From: Endozoicomonadaceae bacterium | GTDB taxonomy: Bacteria > Pseudomonadota > Gammaproteobacteria > Pseudomonadales > Endozoicomonadaceae | Assembly: GCA_023146365.1 (NCBI GenBank) | Contig: JAGLCE010000031.1 | Coordinates: 1-47,844, forward strand | Length of the DNA stretch: 47,844 nt | Direction of reading: 5' to 3' | In this document: piece after piece, positions 17,519 through 26,693 of the stretch | How positions within the stretch are numbered: the first letter of the stretch is position 1 | Layout of the letters: each line of letters begins with the position of its first letter | Position numbers and translations under genes: made by a program | The notes under the pieces: model-generated | The model's database searches: none | Seen by the model: the letters and a program-made list of their open reading frames with translations, nothing else | Told to the model about the DNA's origin: nothing

Positions 17519-19138
17519 TTAGGCGGTTTTATCCTTAGAGGCTGTTACAAGGTAATTTCCGCTGGGGCTGAAGCTAACCTTGTCAATATCGCATTTATGC
17601 TCGATGATGACTTTTTCCTTCCATCTCCTCTCAACAGCAATTTCCGCTCTCTTAACCCCTTGATCTATAAAGGATGTAGCTCCACTATCTTTTGCTAACT
17701 CGCACACTTTTGATCTGGCTTCTAGTGCCTGATGAGGCTTGCCCCCTAAGCGCACACTCTGTGCCATTGCGGTTGTTACCAGCGTCGTACAAGAAGTGGG
17801 AACTACTGTCTCCTCAACAAGCTCCAAAATTTGAGCGGTGTTATTACAAAGGACTATTACAAAGTGTTTGCTGTCGGGGCTGAAGTAGACCTTAACTATA
17901 GCGCTCCTGTAGTACCTAGGGGTGTATTGCTCCTCCCATTCCCCCTTAACAAGATCAAAAATTCGAAGGACTCCCCTTCCTGAGCCTACTGCAAAGTAAT
18001 TTCCGTCGGGGCTGAATTGGGCACTGTATACAGTTGTTTGACACTCGCTGGTGGCTTTTACCTTCAATGTCCCATTAAAACAAATCTCATAAATTTTAAC
18101 AAAGCCATTATAAGCGACTGTTGCAATGTACTTTCTGTCGGGGCTCATTCTGACTATGCTCATAGCGGATTCAAGATTGATAGTGATTTTACATCCTCCC
18201 TCAACAAGCCCACTAATTTGGATGACATGACTACCGTCTAAACATTGTTTTTTCACGTATTCTATGTATGAGATGAAATTGGTATTGAATGCACCGATTT
18301 CATGCGTGGGGATGATTTCTTCCTTCCATTTCCCTCCCTCAACAAGATTCCAGATTCGAGTGGTATTATCCATCGAACCTATTTTAAGGTACTTTCCATC
18401 TAAACTGAAGACGGTATTAATCACCCAATCAGAATGCGTGATGGTAGCTATTTCTTTACAGAAAAAAACCTCTGAGTTGTTTAATATTTTGGCAGTGTAA
18501 AAAAATAATATTTCAGGAAAGAATCTATTAGTTAAAAGCATATCTAGTTTTTTTACTAACTTTGCGCCATTATCACTAAAGGTTTTTAGTCTTTGACGAG
18601 TTGATAGTTTGTATCGATCAATTACTTTTTGTCGATCAGGTAACCCTTCAAATGGGTGGCAATCAGAATAGAAAATACGAGAAATTAGATGGTTATTATC
18701 AATAAGTCGTTTCCAGTGACGACTGACTTTCCTGCTAACACAAATATTTTTTGTATGCAAGTTTAAAAGAGTTTTTACAATCAAATCATCTGGTAAGAAT
18801 GCAGTATTCACAATTATATCTTCTTCAAGCTCGTCCGCAGAAGTAATGACATCTTCTAATCTCGAATTATCATGAGAACTAGTAGTGTGATGCTGTACTT
18901 CAATATTCCACCGATTGATATGATTTTCATATTCTTTACCAAAAATAGTATTACGATTGTTATTGTATATTATTGCTACTTTAGATAATTCAACTTTGTG
19001 GTGACGAAATACTCCACAGGCGAGCGTTCTTGTACAATCAAGGACATTCATCGTCGTAGATTTTTTATTGAAACGATTTTTATTCCAAGTATATGAACAT
19101 GAGGATTTAATCGAAAACTTGATCATTTGAGTATCCAT
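17519..19138 (-). CDS. CSYTWN-module / F-box / WD40-repeat protein, candidate SCF-type ubiquitin ligase adaptor effector
   Basis: The start ATG 19138 is chosen because GGTGAAATAT precedes it and MDTQMIKFSIKSSCSYTW aligns with its paralogues; an upstream ATG at 19243 exists. Order in the 539 residues: shared N-terminal module (1-~72), linker with VITSADELEE, an F-box-like segment at about 114-158 (LPDDLIVKTLLNL ... ISRKVSRHWKRLIDNN ... ISRIFY), then WD40 repeats from ~230 to the end (HSDWVINTVFSLDGKYLKIG, TTRIWNL, AQFSPDGNYFAVGSGRG, SFSPSGNYLVTASKDKT). F-box proteins with WD40 domains dock substrates on Cullin-1 ligases in eukaryotes, so a host ubiquitin role is inferred. A premature TAA cuts the last repeats. 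AT-rich. Confidence 0.8.
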   Translation of the reverse strand: MDTQMIKFSIKSSCSYTWNKNRFNKKSTTMNVLDCTRTLACGVFRHHKVELSKVAIIYNNNRNTIFGKEYENHINRWNIEVQHHTTSSHDNSRLEDVITSADELEEDIIVNTAFLPDDLIVKTLLNLHTKNICVSRKVSRHWKRLIDNNHLISRIFYSDCHPFEGLPDRQKVIDRYKLSTRQRLKTFSDNGAKLVKKLDMLLTNRFFPEILFFYTAKILNNSEVFFCKEIATITHSDWVINTVFSLDGKYLKIGSMDNTTRIWNLVEGGKWKEEIIPTHEIGAFNTNFISYIEYVKKQCLDGSHVIQISGLVEGGCKITINLESAMSIVRMSPDRKYIATVAYNGFVKIYEICFNGTLKVKATSECQTTVYSAQFSPDGNYFAVGSGRGVLRIFDLVKGEWEEQYTPRYYRSAIVKVYFSPDSKHFVIVLCNNTAQILELVEETVVPTSCTTLVTTAMAQSVRLGGKPHQALEARSKVCELAKDSGATSFIDQGVKRAEIAVERRWKEKVIIEHKCDIDKVSFSPSGNYLVTASKDKTA

Positions 19139-19271
19139 ATATTTCACCAAATGTAGATATAAAAAAGTAATTATAAATACGGACGCATAGACTGAAACAT
19201 AACAATCGATTTTCTCAGTTATAAATCTCAGATCGCATTGCACCTGTATTTATCAACATGACGTTTATTGG

Positions 19272-19297
19272 GTTATGATTATTTAAAAAAGTTCATT
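19272..19297 (-). promoter_or_regulatory. Recurrent AATGAACTTTTT-type upstream motif
   Basis: On the minus strand AATGAACTTTTTTAAATAAT lies about 135-160 bases ahead of ATG 19138, matching the element at 16664-16690. Confidence 0.45.
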
Positions 19298-19826
19298 GCT
19301 TGTATAAAATAACAAACATCAAATAATCTTGTTATTAGCCGTTTTTCAGGACAGCCTCCTAGGAAGCTTGTTTGGAATGCGATACTATCGGGATATGATG
19401 CCTAGACCTAAAAAGACATTACCCCCTACTCTACGGCATAATGTTTCTCATTGTAGTTTCCTGCGATCACCCATGTTCACCTCACCCGCTTGGTAATATG
19501 GCCATTGAGCATGATAATACTCATTAGCACTCAACGGATAAACAGAGACCGCAATCCTTGATGATTTTGAACCGAAATCAGAAAATATGGCTGGTCGTCA
19601 GCAAAATCCCCTTCGGCAAAGTCGCGACCTATGGCCAGATCGCCGAACTAGCCGGTCTCCCGCGACAGGCTCGCGCCGTTGGCAGCATCCTCAGCCAACT
19701 GCCCCGCAGCTCTGACCTGCCGTGGCATCGAGTCATCAACAGGAAAGGCAAGCTATCCATTTCGCCAGAGAGCGGTAAATACATGGAACAGAAAGCACGT
19801 CTTGAGCAGGAAAGCATTATCTTTGA
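19272..19826. repeat. Segmental duplication, copy 2
   Basis: Partner of 16664-17193. This copy contains the complete ATL gene and continues past the point where copy 1 breaks off. Confidence 0.85.
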
Positions 19827-19875
19827 TGGTGACAAGATCGCTCTGAAAACCTACCAGTGGAACGGCGAAAAGTGA
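19561..19875 (+). CDS. Alkyltransferase-like protein (ATL / YbaZ type), intact
   Basis: ATL proteins bind O6-alkylguanine in DNA and flag it for nucleotide excision repair without transferring the alkyl group. The MGMT fold is recognised by IPFGKVATYGQIAELAG, RAVGSILSQLP and SPESGKYMEQKARLEQE. The catalytic PCHR of true O6-methylguanine methyltransferases is PWHR here, which defines an ATL. About 104 residues and a complete C-terminus (ALKTYQWNGEK) indicate a functional gene. ATG 19561 follows a TTG that could extend it by one codon. It is divergent from the effector gene to its left and convergent with ampG. It is the parent or sister of the truncated copy at 16928. Confidence 0.9.
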   Translation: MILNRNQKIWLVVSKIPFGKVATYGQIAELAGLPRQARAVGSILSQLPRSSDLPWHRVINRKGKLSISPESGKYMEQKARLEQESIIFDGDKIALKTYQWNGEK

Positions 19876-19890
19876 CACCTTCCACCTGGC

Positions 19891-21459
19891 TTACCGACGC
19901 TCAAGCCGAATAATCCAACTGACCAGCGCCAGCACCGGCAAGCCCATAACGGCAGTAACGATAAAGAATGTCTGGTAACCCAGGGCATCCACCATGGAGC
20001 CAGAGTAGCCTCCCAGCACTTTGGGTAGCAACGTCATCAAGGAGCTGAATATCGCATACTGCATCGCCGTGAACGCTCGATTCGTCAGGCCGGACAGATA
20101 AGCGATAAATGCCGCTGTTGCAATGCCACCGCTGAGATTATCCGCAGCAATCACCACCGCCAACATCAAAGATTGTGGTGCCATACCCGCCAGCAGTGCA
20201 AACAGAAGATTCGTGACCGCTGCCAGCAAGGCGCCCACCCAAAGTATACGCAGCACACCAAATCTGATAGTCAGAACGCCACCGACAAAACCACCGGCAA
20301 TGGTCATCAACAAACCAAACGTCTTGGTGATATTGGCAATCTGATCCTTGGTGAAACCCATGTCGCTATAAAACACATTGGCGACCACCCCCATTACAAT
20401 ATCTGCTACCCGATAGCTACCCACCAGCATCAGAATAAACAGTGCCGTTTTTCCATACCGAGAGAAAAAATCGGTAAAGGGCGCAATATAGGTTTCGCGT
20501 ACCATCTGTTTGGAAACCAGCTCTATGCCTATCAGACACCTGCCTGTCAGCAAGGCAATGAATACACAGAGCAGTATTCGCACTGATTCAACCAAAAAAC
20601 CGATGAACGGTCCGGAATTCAGTGCCGTTTTAGCAGAAACAACACTCGTCGACAGCAAAACAAAACCACCAACAAATACGCCGACAGTGATCACAAACAG
20701 CCCCAAAAAACGGAGATAATCTTGCGTGCTATACACACCGGCTATGCTGGACTGACGGTCAACATTCGGTTCTGGTATCAGTAATGTCGTCAGGATACCA
20801 ACGCCCATCATGCCTGCCATACAGAGATACGCCAACGACCAGGCCATGTAGTGGTAACCGTCCTCTCCTCCTGCAAATCCACTGGCCAATTTCAGCGTTC
20901 CGGCACCCGCCACCAGCATACCCACCCGATAACCGGTTATGTAACTGGACGACATCATGGCTTGCCAATTATTGTCTACCGCTTCAATGCGATAGGCATC
21001 GATCACGACATCCTGAGTTGCGGAGGAGAAGCCCAGCATAATTGCGCCGATCGCAGTCATCATCAGATTATCCAGAGGATCATTCCCTGCCATAAACAGC
21101 AATGAGCCAATAATCGATAACTGTGCCAACAATAACCAACTACGCCGTCGCCCCAGCCATCGGGTCAACATCGGTAGTGGTAATCGATCCACCAGCGGTG
21201 CCCAGACAAATTTGAAGGAATAGGCCAACGCCGCCCAACTGAAATAGGTGACGGTTGACCGAGACACATCGGCTTCCCGTAACCAGATAGACAGTGAACT
21301 GAATATCAGCAGCAACGGCAATCCTGCAGAAAAGCCGAGAAACAGCATGCTTATAACACGAGGATGAAAACTGATGCGAACGGTTTCACGCCAGGAGCGA
21401 GCCTGCTTTGGCTCTTTATCGGGTATCCGACTTACTAGTTGATTGGACAAAGTAAACAT
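19891..21459 (-). CDS. ampG: AmpG-type muropeptide permease (MFS)
   Basis: AmpG imports GlcNAc-anhydroMurNAc peptides released during wall turnover, feeding recycling and AmpC signalling. The 522-residue sequence has the family start RVISMLFLGFSAGLPLLLIF, the MFS loop DRLPLPMLTRWLGRRRSW, SSATQDVVIDAYRIE, TGYRVGMLVAGAG, and about 12-14 hydrophobic helices. These are well-known AmpG motifs. It lies 15 bases from the end of the convergent ATL gene. The ribosome site before ATG 21459 is weak. Three copies of a 15-bp repeat lie in the upstream spacer. No ampC or ampD is seen nearby. Confidence 0.93.
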   Translation of the reverse strand: MFTLSNQLVSRIPDKEPKQARSWRETVRISFHPRVISMLFLGFSAGLPLLLIFSSLSIWLREADVSRSTVTYFSWAALAYSFKFVWAPLVDRLPLPMLTRWLGRRRSWLLLAQLSIIGSLLFMAGNDPLDNLMMTAIGAIMLGFSSATQDVVIDAYRIEAVDNNWQAMMSSSYITGYRVGMLVAGAGTLKLASGFAGGEDGYHYMAWSLAYLCMAGMMGVGILTTLLIPEPNVDRQSSIAGVYSTQDYLRFLGLFVITVGVFVGGFVLLSTSVVSAKTALNSGPFIGFLVESVRILLCVFIALLTGRCLIGIELVSKQMVRETYIAPFTDFFSRYGKTALFILMLVGSYRVADIVMGVVANVFYSDMGFTKDQIANITKTFGLLMTIAGGFVGGVLTIRFGVLRILWVGALLAAVTNLLFALLAGMAPQSLMLAVVIAADNLSGGIATAAFIAYLSGLTNRAFTAMQYAIFSSLMTLLPKVLGGYSGSMVDALGYQTFFIVTAVMGLPVLALVSWIIRLERR

Positions 21460-21544
21460 CCAGCAAAATGAGGTTTATGGCGATTAACAACAGGAGCTGT
21501 GGCATCGGCACAGGGAAGCCCATGATGGTTCGACGTCCAGCGAT

Positions 21545-21589
21545 TACAGTGTCATTAAATACAGTGTCATTAAATACAGTGTCATTAAA
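21545..21589. repeat. Three perfect 15-bp tandem copies
   Basis: TACAGTGTCATTAAA occurs three times in a row between yajQ and ampG, about 90 bases upstream of ampG. It may influence ampG expression or simply be slippage. Confidence 0.9.
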
Positions 21590-21607
21590 CGATGGTCGAT
21601 CCAACAC

Positions 21608-22090
21608 TTAGTCACGAAAGTTATCATACTGCAGTGGCACATCCAGTTTGGCTTCCCGAAGCATGGCCATTACCTCCTGAAGGTCATCCCGTTTTTTTCC
21701 GGTAACCCGCACTTTCTCACCCTGTATGGCAACCTGCACTTTCATCTGGGCTTCCTTGATCATTTTGGTGATTTTCTTGCTAGTGTCACTATTCAGACCC
21801 TGCTGAACCGTCACCTCCTGCTTCACCTGCTTGCCAGAGCCGTAGTGATCTTTCACGTCCAGGCACTTGATATCAATCTCACGCTTGTGCATTTTCACCT
21901 GTAAAATTTCCAGCATCTGCTTGAGCTGAAAATCTGCATCGGCAGTCATGGTGATGGTTGCGTCTTTACATTGGTACGATGCTTTAATGCCGCGAAAATC
22001 AAACCGCCTCGACAACTCTCGATTCGCTTGATCAACCGAGTTGTTGAGTTCATGCATATCCACTTCAGACACAATATCGAACGACGGCAT
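21608..22090 (-). CDS. yajQ: YajQ family nucleotide-binding protein
   Basis: The 160-residue sequence matches YajQ throughout: start MPSFDIVSEVDMHELNN, FDFRGIKAS, FQLKQMLEIL, KKITKMIKEAQMKVQ, and end VPLQYDNFRD. YajQ proteins have two ferredoxin-like halves that bind nucleotides. Some relatives bind cyclic di-GMP and act with a transcription factor; the role here is not determined. GGGAGAG lies just ahead of ATG 22090. It lies between ampG and dgt on the same strand. Confidence 0.95.
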   Translation of the reverse strand: MPSFDIVSEVDMHELNNSVDQANRELSRRFDFRGIKASYQCKDATITMTADADFQLKQMLEILQVKMHKREIDIKCLDVKDHYGSGKQVKQEVTVQQGLNSDTSKKITKMIKEAQMKVQVAIQGEKVRVTGKKRDDLQEVMAMLREAKLDVPLQYDNFRD

Positions 22091-22207
22091 TCACTCTCTC
22101 CCATGGTTGATTCAATGGCGTGATTCTACCCTAAATAACCTTCCCGCCCAAGCTCATCGGCCACTGTGGCGTGCATCAGCGTCAGACGACACGGCTCCCA
22201 AACAAGC

Positions 22208-23674
22208 CTAGATAGCTGAAAGACACTGAAACTCCATAAGGAGAAAGTCATCGGTCATGCCACTGATATAGTCCATCAACAGACGCATCCGGTAATACCA
22301 TTCCAGTTCCTGCTGATCACTGTGCTGACGCTCCGACACCTCTTTCGTTGCCTTTCGATATACTGCCACATAGCGATCCGGCAATCGGTGAAACAACCGT
22401 GAGGCTATAAGGCAATCACTCGGTTGCTTCTGGACAATCAAAGCCATTTCATCCCTACTCACTTCCATGAGAGGCCGATAGATGTCCAGTAAACCCTGAA
22501 TCGCCGCATATCCTCTCAGCTCAAGCGTTTCCACTTCATTACTGCTAAAAACATGTTTCAACGCCACCTGCTTCAAGATTTTGAGCGCCAAGTGCTGCTT
22601 CGACTCACCACCAATCAGCGGCTCATTCAGACTGCCGACAAAAATCTGCTCATGGCACTCGATATAGCGTTGTGCCGCATAGTCGGCCAGATCATTGACT
22701 AAACGCGTCCGGAACCGCATGATGAAATCGTCGGGAGTGACATCGTCGGGAGTGCCCGGCTTAGTCGCATCCTTAATAATGTTGGGCAGATAGTCGTTCT
22801 GATCATGCCCTTTTTGCTTATCCCACTCCTCATTCAGGTATCCCCTAAGTTCAATCAAGGTCAGAATGCCTTTATCAACGGCATCTTCCAGATCAGCGAT
22901 GCAGTAGGAAATATCATCCGCCGCTTCCATGATATAGGTCAGCGGATAACGATGATTATCATCAATACCCAGATGGTTCCAGATATCCTTGATCAACGAC
23001 TCTTCAGCATAGTAATACCCCGGTTTACGATTAAGATACTCAAGACTGGCATCGCACGACGCTTGGGGACGATAGGAAGGTCGGGTGTATTTAATCAGAG
23101 CCGCTATCTGGGAATAGGTCAGATTCAGCGCCTGTAGCGTTGTAACAATCCTCACGCCCTGCGCATTGCCTTCAAACGTGTAAAGATCCGGCAACAGTAC
23201 CTCACGAAACAGCTTCGAGGGTTTAGCCATACCCATCGCTGCTTGATAACAGGTCGTACTCTGTTTTTTCATCCATGCGTTAATCGCCGCCTCCCCAAAA
23301 TGCCCGAATGGTGGATTACCTACATCGTGCATCAGGCAGGACATCTCAACCAGATTAACAAATGCGGTCTCAATGCCCGCCAACCCAAGAGGTGCCAGCT
23401 GCTTAATTTCTCGGAATTTCGCCAGTATCAAGCGAGCGATGAAGCGTCCGGTCTGCTGCACTTCCAGCGAGTGCGTTAATCGGCTGCGTACCGCCGCGTT
23501 CATCTCCAACGGGTAGACCTGAGTTTTTTTCTGTAGCCTCCGGATCGCCGAGGACTGGATAATGCGCCCACGGTTACTCTCCGTCTCATCGACAATATCT
23601 CGCTCTTTCGTCACCGAGCTGGAACGAGGCCGCTTTGTGGTGATTTTCTTGCGGTAATCCATTATTGAAGCCAT
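22208..23674 (-). CDS. dgt: Deoxyguanosinetriphosphate triphosphohydrolase
   Basis: Dgt hydrolyses dGTP to deoxyguanosine and triphosphate, adjusting dNTP pools. Family text is strong: YRKKITTKRPR, RGRIIQSSAIRRLQKKTQV, RLTHSLEVQQTGRF, and the metal-binding HD motif CLMHDVGNPPFGHFGE, followed by a second metal-site region around YIMEAADDISYCIADLEDAV. About 488 residues is close to the ~505 of E. coli. The start at 23674 (MASIMDYRKK) aligns with the E. coli beginning; the frame continues to an ATG at 23710. It is divergent from the csdA-csdE fusion. Confidence 0.95.
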   Translation of the reverse strand: MASIMDYRKKITTKRPRSSSVTKERDIVDETESNRGRIIQSSAIRRLQKKTQVYPLEMNAAVRSRLTHSLEVQQTGRFIARLILAKFREIKQLAPLGLAGIETAFVNLVEMSCLMHDVGNPPFGHFGEAAINAWMKKQSTTCYQAAMGMAKPSKLFREVLLPDLYTFEGNAQGVRIVTTLQALNLTYSQIAALIKYTRPSYRPQASCDASLEYLNRKPGYYYAEESLIKDIWNHLGIDDNHRYPLTYIMEAADDISYCIADLEDAVDKGILTLIELRGYLNEEWDKQKGHDQNDYLPNIIKDATKPGTPDDVTPDDFIMRFRTRLVNDLADYAAQRYIECHEQIFVGSLNEPLIGGESKQHLALKILKQVALKHVFSSNEVETLELRGYAAIQGLLDIYRPLMEVSRDEMALIVQKQPSDCLIASRLFHRLPDRYVAVYRKATKEVSERQHSDQQELEWYYRMRLLMDYISGMTDDFLLMEFQCLSAI

Positions 23675-23820
23675 AACGATTGAATGTGACAGAATAAACA
23701 CGTCATCCAAGCATAACCGCTTCTGTTCTGGGTGTCCTCAATCATAACGATTTCTGCAAAACTCCCGTGATAAACTGCTGTTTTTCACGTATTCGCTACA
23801 CATACGGGCATCGATCTTCC

Positions 23821-25515
23821 ATGCGAGAACTCACAGAGCTACGCACTGAATTCCCCATACTCCAGCAGCACGTCAACGGCTACCCCCTGATTTATCTGGA
23901 CAATGCCGCAACCACTCAGAAACCTGAAGCGGTGATAAACACCATCAATCACTATTACCGAACCACCAACGCCAACGTCCATCGCGCATCACATTGCTTG
24001 AGCGCCCGCGCCACCCACGCCTTTGAAGATGCCCGGGATACCGTTCGCCGTTTCCTTCATGCCAGCCATACGGATGAAATCATCTGGACCCGCGGCGCAA
24101 CCGAGGCCATTAACCTCGTGGCTCAGAGCTGGGGAGGGAACACGCTGAAAACAGGCGACGAGGTGTTGATCTCCGCCATGGAGCACCACGCTAACATCGT
24201 GCCTTGGCAGCAGATCTGTCACGCCACAGGCGCTGCACTCAAAGTCATTCCGGTTAACGGCAATGGCGAACTGGACAAGGTGGCATTCAGACAACAATTG
24301 GGCGCACAGACTCGCCTGTTGAGCATCTGCCATGTATCCAATGTCATCGGAACCATCAATCCAGTCCACGATATGATACGGGACGCTCATGCTGTGGGCG
24401 CAAAAGTGCTCATTGATGGCTCTCAGGCTGTCGCCCATTTCCCGGTCGACGTACAAGCGCTGGATTGTGATTTCTATCTATTCTCCGGTCACAAAGCCTA
24501 TGGCCCGACAGGTATCGGAGTACTGTATGGCAAACGGGAACTGCTCCAAGCCATGCCGCCATGGCAGACGGGCGGTGAAATGGTTGAACAGGTCAGTTTT
24601 TCCGGCACAACGTTCACCCCCCCTCCCTTCCGGTTTGAAGCCGGAACGCCGAATGTGGTCGGCGCACTAGGACTGGCCACCGCCCTTGATTTCCTGATGG
24701 CCTGTGACCCACAACAATTGCGCGTTCATGAACAAGGGATGCTGACCCTGGCAACCGACGGGCTCAACCAAATTCCGGGGCTAACGATCATCGGCACAGC
24801 TCAGGAAAAAACAGCCGTACTCTCGTTCGTCATGGATACGCTACATCATCAGGATATCGGCACTCTACTGGACCTACAGGGTATCGCCGTACGTACGGGA
24901 CATCACTGCGCCATGCCGTTGATGTCTGCGTTGAAACGTCCCGGAACCATCAGAGCTTCCATGGCTCTCTATAACACCGAAGCCGAAATAGAGACCTTTA
25001 TTAATGCGGTATCAACACTGCAAAAAGAGACTCAATCACTCGGCACAGAGCCAAGGCCACGCTCACCAGCAAAACGCTTGCCGAAGGCTTTTACCCATGA
25101 GACCGAGCTCGCTGCTGAATCGCTGCTCAACGAACTACAGGCTTTGCGTAGCTGGCAGGAGCGCTATCGTCATATCATGATGCTGGGTAAGCGATTGCCC
25201 ACCCTGCCAGACAGCATGCGGTTTGAAGAGCATCGACTCCACGGTTGCGAAAGTGCTGTCTGGTTCCAGCATCATTACGATAAAACAGCCATGCGTCTCT
25301 ATTTTTCCATAGACAGCGATGCCCGCATTGTCCGCGGGCTGATCACCCTGATTTTGTCGGCTCTCAATGGACGGACACCCGAAGAGATTGCAGCCTTCGA
25401 CATGGACGCCTATTTTGAAGCACTCAGATTAATGAACCACCTCAGCCCCTCAAGAGGTAATGGTCTTCGGGCTATTGTGAAAGAGATTCAACTGACAGCC
25501 CATCGTTATCGTTAA
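23821..25515 (+). CDS. csdA: Cysteine desulfurase fused to SufE/CsdE sulfur acceptor
   Basis: The first ~400 residues are a group II cysteine desulfurase (SufS/CsdA). PLIYLDNAATTQKP is near the start, then ANVHRASHCLSARAT, AMEHHANIVPW, the PLP lysine in FSGHKAYGPTGIG (Lys225), and the catalytic cysteine in RTGHHCAMP (Cys363). After a ~35-residue linker the last ~140 residues are a SufE/CsdE domain, with RYRHIMMLGKRLPTLP and the acceptor cysteine in HGCES (Cys476). Fusion puts donor and acceptor in one chain for sulfur relay. In E. coli csdA, csdE and tcdA (csdL) are separate neighbours; here tcdA follows convergently, with the two 3' ends overlapping by 44 bases. The start 23821 matches the family; upstream codons to 23767 look extraneous. 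Confidence 0.93.
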   Translation: MRELTELRTEFPILQQHVNGYPLIYLDNAATTQKPEAVINTINHYYRTTNANVHRASHCLSARATHAFEDARDTVRRFLHASHTDEIIWTRGATEAINLVAQSWGGNTLKTGDEVLISAMEHHANIVPWQQICHATGAALKVIPVNGNGELDKVAFRQQLGAQTRLLSICHVSNVIGTINPVHDMIRDAHAVGAKVLIDGSQAVAHFPVDVQALDCDFYLFSGHKAYGPTGIGVLYGKRELLQAMPPWQTGGEMVEQVSFSGTTFTPPPFRFEAGTPNVVGALGLATALDFLMACDPQQLRVHEQGMLTLATDGLNQIPGLTIIGTAQEKTAVLSFVMDTLHHQDIGTLLDLQGIAVRTGHHCAMPLMSALKRPGTIRASMALYNTEAEIETFINAVSTLQKETQSLGTEPRPRSPAKRLPKAFTHETELAAESLLNELQALRSWQERYRHIMMLGKRLPTLPDSMRFEEHRLHGCESAVWFQHHYDKTAMRLYFSIDSDARIVRGLITLILSALNGRTPEEIAAFDMDAYFEALRLMNHLSPSRGNGLRAIVKEIQLTAHRYR

Positions 25516-26308
25516 TGCGTCTCACGCCCACCGTTGTTAGCTTTTCAATGATCCGTGAGACAGCGACAAAACCCAGTGTCGCTGTCACCACAGTGGATGC
25601 GCCAAAACCACTGGCGCAGTCCATCTTCATGGAACCCACGAAATCCGGTTTAGTTTGACAAACGGAGCCATCCGGCTGGAGATAACGAGCAGCTTCTGTC
25701 GACGAGACACACTCGACCGCAAAGCGTCGCTTGGGATTTTTGGAAAAGTGGTGAACACGGCGTAATTGTTTTTTCACCTTGCGTGACAGCGGATCGTGAA
25801 TAGTCTTGGTCAGATCCACCACCTGGATTTTTAGAGGATCAATCTGCCCACCTACGCCACCTGTAGTAATGATCTTAATCTTGCTCCGTTTACAGTGAGC
25901 TATTAGCGCCGCCTTTGCTCGGAAGTTATCAATCGCATCAAGCACATAATCAAATCGTTGATTAATTAAATGGCCGACATTCTCCGATGTCACAAAATCA
26001 TCCACGATATGAACAACACATTCTGGATTAATCTGCCGGATACGTTCAGCCATAACGTCCGTTTTGTTCTGACCAATCGTATTAGCCATTGCATGAATCT
26101 GACGGTTGGTATTGGTGACACAAATATCATCTAGGTCAATCAGGGTAATCTCCCCAACGGCCGACCGAGCCAATGCTTCTGCAGCCCAAGAGCCAACACC
26201 GCCAACGCCAACCACACACACATGAATGCGGCGTAGCAACTCGGTCGCCTCAACGCCATAAAGACGACGAATTCCGCCGAAGCGCTGATCGAAACTCTCT
26301 GAAACCAT
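25472..26308 (-). CDS. tcdA: tRNA threonylcarbamoyladenosine dehydratase TcdA (CsdL)
   Basis: TcdA cyclises t6A at position 37 of ANN-decoding tRNAs to ct6A, using ATP. It is an E1-like ThiF-fold enzyme. The start ESFDQRFGGIRRLYG, the nucleotide motif VVGVGGVGSWAAEALARS, and TLIDLDDICVTNTNRQIHA are characteristic. Later come DFVTSENVG, DAIDNFRAKAALIAHC and TTGGVGGQIDP. In E. coli the CsdA-CsdE sulfur relay interacts with CsdL/TcdA, which fits the neighbour here. About 278 residues is normal. The 3' end overlaps the csdA-csdE fusion gene tail-to-tail. Confidence 0.95.
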   Translation of the reverse strand: MVSESFDQRFGGIRRLYGVEATELLRRIHVCVVGVGGVGSWAAEALARSAVGEITLIDLDDICVTNTNRQIHAMANTIGQNKTDVMAERIRQINPECVVHIVDDFVTSENVGHLINQRFDYVLDAIDNFRAKAALIAHCKRSKIKIITTGGVGGQIDPLKIQVVDLTKTIHDPLSRKVKKQLRRVHHFSKNPKRRFAVECVSSTEAARYLQPDGSVCQTKPDFVGSMKMDCASGFGASTVVTATLGFVAVSRIIEKLTTVGVRRINDNDGLSVESLSQ

Positions 26309-26693
26309 GAATAAAAAACTCTGAAGGGAATCAACAGATCGGCATTAGGGACTCTCTAAAAACCCCACAAAATCCATCATAATACGCACCTAACATTCCT
26401 AGCATTCCTGGCATTGGCTGGATCACGACTATCCAATTAAAAAAACAGAAGGTACCTGAAGAAGCCTTGACCCCGTTCGATATGACAGAAGAGCCCTTGT
26501 TGAAACAGTTTTTCCAACCCCCCACAAGGAGATCAGCATGGAGCATTTTAACACCGTTTTTCACCACCGTTTAACATTTTTCCCCACAACACAAGCTTCA
26601 ACAGAGTGTTGACCGAATAATGGCGATTATCCTCTTCACATAGGAAGAGCGATCAATCGCCCTCTGCCCCTTCAGAGATCTATCGCCCACTAT
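26309..26693. other. Spacer with coding-like remnant and tiny ORF
   Basis: From about 26379 to 26573 the plus strand has a start-less open frame (KKQKVPEEALTPFDMTEEPL, then QFFQPPTRRSAWSILTPFF) that reads like a protein C-terminus; the family is not recognised. A 24-codon ORF at 26538-26612 (MEHFNTVFHHRLTFF) has a strong AAGGAG ten bases upstream but no other support. Confidence 0.35.

Noticed and set aside
16928..19875. The PWHRV proteins as active O6-methylguanine methyltransferases
   Set aside because: The acceptor cysteine is replaced by tryptophan, so they are ATL proteins.
21416..21607. Minus-strand frame with three FNDTV repeats
   Set aside because: It arises from the 15-bp tandem repeat and overlaps the ampG start; not a gene.
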